A stretch of 64,000 nt of DNA from Bettongia penicillata ogilbyi (taxonomy: Eukaryota; Chordata; Mammalia; Diprotodontia; Potoroidae). The notes below the pieces were generated by a model. That model saw only the letters and a list, made by a program, of their open reading frames with translations. It was not told the DNA's origin and did not search any database. Location of the stretch: assembly GCA_023548195.1 (NCBI GenBank), contig JAJHZJ010000270.1, forward strand, positions 1,054,001 to 1,118,000, read 5' to 3'. Below, piece after piece: positions 57,761 to 64,000 of the stretch. The translations under genes and the position numbers were made by a program. Numbering within the stretch: position 1 is the stretch's first letter; the number at the start of each line of letters is the position of its first letter.

Positions 57761-58569
57761 CAGAGGAACACAAACAACCCCTACAAACCTGGAAATGCTC
57801 TGAATCCCCATGGCCTGTGTGTCTTTCAGCCAAATACCAGCTAGTCTTGCTAAATCCAGGAATGCTCATCACCAGAGGCTTGGCCAACGCAGAACAATTT
57901 CCTTTTTCTTTTTGGCAATGATTGCTCAGTAAATTATCTGCCAGCGTGTGGAGTGAGTTGTAATCTTTGTCAGCAAAGGGAAGAGCCATACAGATGAAGC
58001 CACAGATCCTTGAAATCAGTCACACTGTTGGGTTTGTGGTGAGATTTGAAAAAAACAAAACCAACAGTATGTAAATGCCTCCTCATGGCCAGGCAGCGTA
58101 CAAAATGGTATTTAGAGCTACCACTTAGTGCACAGACGGTCTCTGAAAGAATAACTGATTTAGGAACTTCTCTTACAGATAAAACTGCTGATGGGGGCGG
58201 GGGAGAATCTTGTCTGTTGTTCTGCTGAATCTAATTGAATTCAGCTGAATTGCTGAGGACTGAGGTATTTTTCATTATCTGTTCTCTAGACTTAGATTGG
58301 TTTTTACAATTAATCTGAGTTTTATTGACTTCTAGAGTTGTTTCTGTGGACAAATATTTAGAGATGAAAAAGACCTTGGAAGTTACCTACTTCAATCCTC
58401 TTATTTTAGAGTTTTGAGGAAACTGAGGTCCAGAGAAGGGACGTAAACTTGCCCACAGTCACACATAGAGAGTGACAGAGTTCAAATGTGAACCCAGTCC
58501 CTTTAAAAATAGAACCAAAAGAATGGTTTGAACCATGACTTACAGTTATGTGGTGTGGTGGACAGAGCA

Positions 58570-58804
58570 ACCAGAAGTTGTTTTTCAGTGATGTCTGACT
58601 CTTCATGACTCCATTTGGGGTTTTCTTGAAGAAGACAATGAAGTGGTTTACTATTTTCTTCTCCAGCTCATTCTGCAGATGAGAAAACTGAGGCAAACAG
58701 GGTTAAATGACTTGCCCAGGGTCTAGTAAGCATCTGAAGCTGGATTTGAATTCTGTTCTTCCTAATTTCAGGTCTGGCACTCTATCTACTGAGCCACCTA
58801 GTTG
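58570..58804 (-). repeat. RTE-tailed tRNA SINE, minus strand
   Basis: From 'agaagttgtttttcagtgatgtctgactcttcatgactccatttggggttttcttg' to 'ggcactctatctactgagccacctagttg'. Full length and readable throughout. Confidence 0.88.
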
Positions 58805-59587
58805 ATAGTTAAAAATAATTAGAGTCACCTCCAAGCCTAGGTATAACTCAGTAAGCAGTTTGGAATCCTGTATTCCAGCATAGGACCAGCCTAGTCAGCT
58901 TCTGAGAGAGAATTTCCTGGGGAAGGGGAAGGGAGGAGAGAGATTCTTTCTGCTTTTCTTTTCCTCCTCACTGCTTCCTATCCCCCAGTGGAACCAGAGG
59001 AGTTTTGGAATATCCACCAGGTCTCATTAGCTTCCAGCTCTGTCCTGAGAGCAGCATGTCAGTCACTCAATACTGATTTCATACCATTGCACCTATCTCA
59101 TCTCAAACTGCTAATCTCAGAGAGCTGCTTGAGTCACCCAGTTGGGAAACACCCATTCCCATGTTTGAGTTCAGGGTTCCTTCACTATGTGGCCTCCCTC
59201 CTACAAGCCCCCTCTGATGTCTCATCGTAACCTTGGCTCCACTTAAGTTCGTCCAGGAGAAGGTAAGCTCCTTGAGGGCAGACCCCAGCTCATTTTGTCT
59301 TTCTATTCCCAGAGTGCTGCAGAGTGCCTCATATGCAGAAAGCACTGGATAAATGTTTGAACTGAACTGAATCAAATAAGCCCTAGTTGACTGATTGTAT
59401 CTGCCCTCTCAAGACCGACTGAGCTAGTTAAGCTGGAGAAACTCACCCTAGATTGACTATGACTTCTCAAGAGGACTACTTCTTAGGCACTGAGGATTTG
59501 GGGTCTGTATCAGTGGAGGGATGGGATTTCTCCTCATCCTCCCAGCTTCTGTGTTCCTATCCCCAAGTTACCATGGATTTATTTGGC

Positions 59588-60146
59588 ATATACTTATATG
59601 TATATATGTACATATAGCATATATACTTATATATGCTCAAATGTGTATATGTATATAGACTATGTCCACTTGAATATGCCCTGTGTGTATGTAAAATGTC
59701 AAAATGTCATATATATGCCCATGCATGCTTATATATGTATATATGGCATATATACTGACATATATCTCCATGTCTATATGTGTATGTATAGGTGGCATTT
59801 ATACTGATAGTGTTCGTGTGTGTATGTATGGTATATGTTCCATATACATTTATATGTGTACATATATATAACTGTATAATATATATACTTATATGCATCT
59901 GCATGTTTATATGATGTTATATATATACATATATGTCCATGTATATATAATGACATATACTGATATATGCTCATATATGCATATGTTTATGTGCCATATA
60001 TACTTATGAGCATCCATATGTATATGTGTATATAATGTCACATATGCATATATGTGTCCAGTCTATAGGTATATAGAGATGTTATATGTGCTTATACATG
60101 TCTACATGTATCTATGCATATGTGTGTATATATATATATATATATA
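59588..60146. repeat. Degenerate TATATG-rich minisatellite
   Basis: About 560 bp of AT-rich alternating pyrimidine-purine text. A module like GCATATATACTTATATATGC recurs with drift at about 59586, 59616, 59740, 59792, 59880, 59950 and 59990, ending in (TA)n at 60128-60146. Translated frames across it are meaningless. Confidence 0.85.
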
Positions 60147-60799
60147 AAGTCATGTATAGTTGTATATGACTTCACAGACGTCTCCATAGCCTGCATCCCA
60201 GCCTTTATCTCCAACCAGAACCAAAGGCCCACTCCTTGAAACCCTGGGTTCAAATTGATGAACATTTGCCTTATTTTGCCTGGACTCTACATCCTGGCCA
60301 CCTTTGTGCCATTGTACATACCTGCCCTTCAGCAATCAAATCAGTACTACTAGTCATGCAAAAAAATGCAGCCAACTGGCACTGCTGGCTCCTTTTGCCA
60401 TCTCTAACTACTGTTCTCCTACGTGTATGTCTTCTCTATTAGTATATAAGCTCCTTGAGGACAGGGAGTGTCTTGTTGATTTTATTTATATTCCTAGCAC
60501 TTAGTGTAGTTCCTGGTATATAGTGAGAACTTAATAAATGTTTTTCAATTAATGAATCAATTGATTCATATTGTCTCCCTGAGAGGAATGGAAACTTCCT
60601 GAGGATAAGGTCTATTTTGTTCTTGTCTCTCTATCCCCAGTCCTAGCATAGTTCTTGGCATATTGGAGACCTTAGTAAGTTCTGGTTGATTGACCAAATA
60701 CCTATGATGATGAAATCAGACATTCCTGAATGACAGAATTGTGGCACCCAAGCATGAGACCCAGTCAGGAGCAGGTGTTTATCAGCACAGTGATCCTGG

Positions 60800-61040
60800 G
60801 CAAGTCTTAAGAGGCAACTAGTGGTACTAGTGTTGGAACTGATGTCAGGAAGACTGAGTTCAAATCCATCCTCAGACCCTTGGTAGCTGTGTGGCCCTGG
60901 GTAAGTCACTGTCTGCCAGCCTCAGTTTCCTAATCTATAAAATGAGGAAGATAATAAAAACACTTCTCAAGGTTGTTGTAGGAATTAAATGATGTAATAT
61001 ATGTAAATGGTGTAATATATGTAAAATACTTGTCAGTATT
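60800..61040 (+). repeat. CORE-SINE (Mar-1/MIR-like), forward
   Basis: It reads 'agaggcaactagtggtactag', 'gactgagttcaaatccatcctcagacccttggtagctgtgtggccctgggtaagtcactg', 'cctcagtttcctaatctataaaatgagg' and an AT-rich end. Confidence 0.85.
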
Positions 61041-62059
61041 AAGCTCACTGGCCTCAGGGTATTTTTTTGTTTTTGTTTTTTTTGTAATATAGAGATGATA
61101 TCTATAGTAGTTACCAAGCAGATTGTTGTAAGGCTTGGATTAGATAATAAATATAAAATGTTTTCCAAATTTTAATATACTATATAGATGGAGGCAGTTT
61201 GGAACAGGGGAAAAAACAGGTACCTGAGTTCAAATCCTCCCTTTGATGTTCACTACCTAAGTAAGTCACTTGCTCTCCCTCCCTGTATTCCTGTTTCCTC
61301 ATCTGTAAAATGGAGGAAATGGGGGGGAATGGGTGGGATGAGGACCATGTGCCCTGTGAGCTTCCAGCTCTAGAACTGTGTCTGTATACCCGTTATTGAT
61401 AATAATACATTTATAATATTGTTTCTATGTCCCAAGAGTTCTAAGTAGCCCACTTAGAAATGAAGTTTTTGGTACATAACCTGTCTGTAAGTTGGGAACT
61501 GCCTGTATTGGGGATTTCATATAAGCCTGATATAAAGTAAATAAGACCCTGGCTTAGTCTATAGGGGGACTGAGGATTTTTTTACAAATAGAAATCCAGC
61601 CTTTAACTTTGTCTCCTATATAGAAATTTGCTCCAAGACCACAAAGCCCTTTCTTTTGCTGGGCTGGTGCTTTAGCTAATACCTTGAAGGGGTTTTAAGA
61701 ATAAAAGAATTTAAAATCCCAAATTGACTTTTCAGCACTCTGGAACAAAGACCATTTGACTTTGATCATTGGGTATGCTGGAGCAGATGTAGTAGACTCA
61801 CCATGGGAGCTCCTCTGTGAAAATAGACTGCATTATGACATTACAGTGTTTACTTCCTTACAGCAACACCACTCCTGAATACTGGCCAACTCCCCATACC
61901 TACCGTCTTTACCTTATAGGGAACAACACATTCTTTTCAGTGAATTTGGATCATGAAGTCAGAAGACCTTGATTCAAGTCCTGCGTCTAACATTTCCTAG
62001 CTTTGTGATCTTGGACAGATCACCACCTTCCTGAGCTTCAGTTTCATTGTCTACAAAAT

Positions 62060-62470
62060 CATTCTGTCACTCAGTTCAACAATTTAACAGCTATGATATG
62101 CCAAGCATTTGGTACTGTGAATACAGAGGAGCTTACATTCTACTGAATGGGGGCACGGGGAGAGACACAATATGTACTCAGAGAAATATACCAACCAAGC
62201 AATCAATCAATAAGCCCTTATTAGGTTCTTATTAAATACCAAGCATTGTGCTAGGAATAAAGGGCAAAAAATAGTCCTTCTGCTATATAAGAGAGTTTAT
62301 ATTTGAATGGGGATGACATAAAAATAAATAGGTTAATACAAGTTACATGCAGTTTATATGGAAGATAACAGAGGAAGGCTCTACAAAATAGAGCCTCTGT
62401 AAAGCCTTTTGTAAGTTTTGTAAAGAAGGTACCTATCTGGGTACAGCTATAAGAATGCAAGGAAAAAGAT
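62060..62470 (+). repeat. L2-type LINE tails
   Basis: It reads 'gctatgatatgccaagcatttggtactgtgaatacagaggagcttacattctactgaatggggg' and again 'taagcccttattaggttcttattaaataccaagcattgtgctaggaataaagggc'. Confidence 0.6.
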
Positions 62471-62649
62471 GACAACATCCCACCCATCCAATATGACTAA
62501 GATTCCAAGATAATTTGAATAGCCTTGACCCTAGCTGCCACTGAGAAGGAAATAGAATCACTCAGAAAATACAGGTTTAACCAGAGGGACTTTTGCTGTG
62601 CTGGCTTGGTGTGACTGTGGGTCTGACTCACAAAAAAGCTCCATAGGGT

Positions 62650-62830
62650 GATAGACTAGATCTGCAAGGTTCCTCAAAGATCATTTAGTCCAACTCCCCT
62701 CATTTTATTGATGAGAAAAGAGTAAAGGGAAGTGACTTGCCCAGTGGCATATAGTACATACCTTAAAGGCATCCAAGGTGGGATTTGTACTCAGGTCTTT
62801 TAACTATAGACCATTAATGTTGCTACCCTA
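62650..62830 (-). repeat. MIR-type SINE, reverse
   Basis: It reads 'gatctgcaaggttcctcaaagatcatttagtccaactcccctcattttattgatgagaaaag' and 'aagtgacttgcccagtggcatatagta'. Confidence 0.75.
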
Positions 62831-64000
62831 CCCTTGGGCCTATAGGTTGACTCACAAAAGAGCTGTAAGTACTGGGTCACAAGTTACTTAATAGCTTCAG
62901 TTCAATGGAGCAGCAGGAAAACAGCAAATGACTACTGAAAGGTATTCAAGCTGGGATAAAACCCTAGGAGATGAACTATCTAGGCTATGAGTGTTCCCCT
63001 ACTGTCAAGAGAATCTATGGAAGACTGCATCCTCTATCTATAGAAAGAATTGCCTTATTTACATTTTTATTTGATTTATTTAAAAGCTGTTGCTTTGAGT
63101 TAGTGTGTACTCTGATTTGGTCTGGAAAAAGAGAAATATCAAATGAGGGCTTCTTAGATGTGTTTTTATTTGTCCATTTTCTTCCTTTCATCTTCACATA
63201 TTCTTTGAATTTCTGAAATCAATGCAAAACAATGTACAAGAAAATATATTTATAAGGATCATTTGCTAAATCATAATCATTAATGCCAACAGAAATGTCA
63301 TGTCACTCTGATGATTGCTAATTTTTTAAGTAAAGAAAATAAGTTTTAATCATTTAACCTTTCTCCCTTAACATGGTAATTAAACTGTTTCTCTATATCA
63401 CCATTTTCTTAACAGTTTCTTGGGAACAATCAGAGAAAACAGTTGATTTTAAACAAGAAGTTTATTTAAACAACAGTTTGTTTGACTTGAAAGGAAAACT
63501 ATCTAGCATCAATTTCTTTCTAGTAATTTATCCCTATTGAGAGACAGAAATTGCCTTACATGTAACAGCAACATGCAAAAAAGTTATAAAATCACCCTTG
63601 GTTTTAAAATGATAAAAGAAAAACATTGAAATTATCCAATCAAACAAGGTATGCAAGGATTTTTGGTTGTTGTTATTATTAGTACTAAACAGTGAGAGCA
63701 AAATAACTTACCATAATATAAAGCTAAAAGTTGAATGAACATGCCACTAATGGAGAAAACAATTCCACAGAACCCATTTGTTTTTACACTTCCCCATCTC
63801 TATTTGATGTTGATCAAAACATACCGTCAACCATTTAGTTTTTTAAAAATGTCTATTATGCCTGTGCACACACCAGTTACTTTATGTACAATAAAGGAAT
63901 GGGGAAAGAAATCAAAGAGAGAAAACTATACTGTAGTAATCAGGGTGTGGGTGAACCAAATATTGGTTTTCTAATTGTGAACATATTGTTTTTCTTGGGC

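Larger units (their letters stand above)
52241..64000. other. Upstream flank of TRAF6, no gene seen
   Basis: The contents are an antisense L1 relic (52840-53720), the unclassified repeat copy B (53730-54320), SINEs (54329-54547, 58370-58500, 58570-58804, 60800-61040, 61190-61380, 61930-62080, 62650-62830), ancient LINE pieces (54785-54945, 56230-57000), a CR1/L3-like LINE (57040-57760), L2-like tails (60480-60560, 62060-62470) and simple repeats. Positions 55330-55950, 57990-58370 and 63220-64000 look like single-copy, noncoding DNA. In mammals RAG1/RAG2 lie beyond this side, but none of their sequence is present. Confidence 0.75.

Noticed and set aside
59583..59974. Tyr/Ile/Met-rich frames
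   Set aside because: Translation of the TATATG minisatellite.
52241..64000. RAG1/RAG2, expected further along the chromosome in mammals
   Set aside because: No RAG coding sequence recognised on either strand. The genes should lie beyond the right edge.

Overview
This window is nuclear DNA from a mammal, almost certainly a marsupial. Two vertebrate genes are recognisable from spliced exons. The interspersed repeats are also of marsupial type: tRNA-derived SINEs opening with GGGGCAGCTAGGTG, RTE-tailed SINEs, CORE-SINE/MIR and L2/CR1 relics, an RTE LINE and a half-L1 (HAL1). I cannot name the species. There are no operons, tRNA genes, rRNA genes or CRISPR arrays.

Layout. Positions 1-6206 are the last intron of PRR5L (an mTORC2-associated protein) and are full of old SINEs. 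The PRR5L terminal coding exon is 6207-6595 on the plus strand, followed by its 3' UTR, which I end tentatively at a polyadenylation signal near 9520. Positions 9530-20160 are repeat-rich intergenic DNA. TRAF6 (the E3 ligase and adaptor of Toll/IL-1 receptor, CD40 and RANK signalling) occupies about 21,000-52,000 on the minus strand, tail-to-tail with PRR5L. Its 3' UTR lies below 28742, six coding exons lie between 28743 and 38125, and a 13.6 kb first intron leads to a noncoding first exon in a CpG island at about 51330-52240. Positions 52300-64000 are gene-free upstream flank with L1, SINE, CR1 and simple-repeat sequence.

TRAF6 looks intact. The joined exons give 1620 bp including the stop, or 539 residues. 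By length and landmarks this is the human protein (522 residues) plus a 17-residue longer linker before the coiled coil. One intron starts with GC instead of GT. The 3' UTR holds a strong miR-146 site about 640 nt past the stop and also carries an antisense utrophin retropseudogene.

The best-resolved mobile DNA is in TRAF6 intron 1: a HAL1 with target-site duplications, no reverse transcriptase and an apparent 3' transduction, and an RTE copy whose two halves face each other as expected from twin priming. I found no wholly new biological system. The points most worth checking are the GC donor, the lengthened TRAF6 linker, the miR-146 site, the antisense utrophin insertion and the HAL1 transduction.
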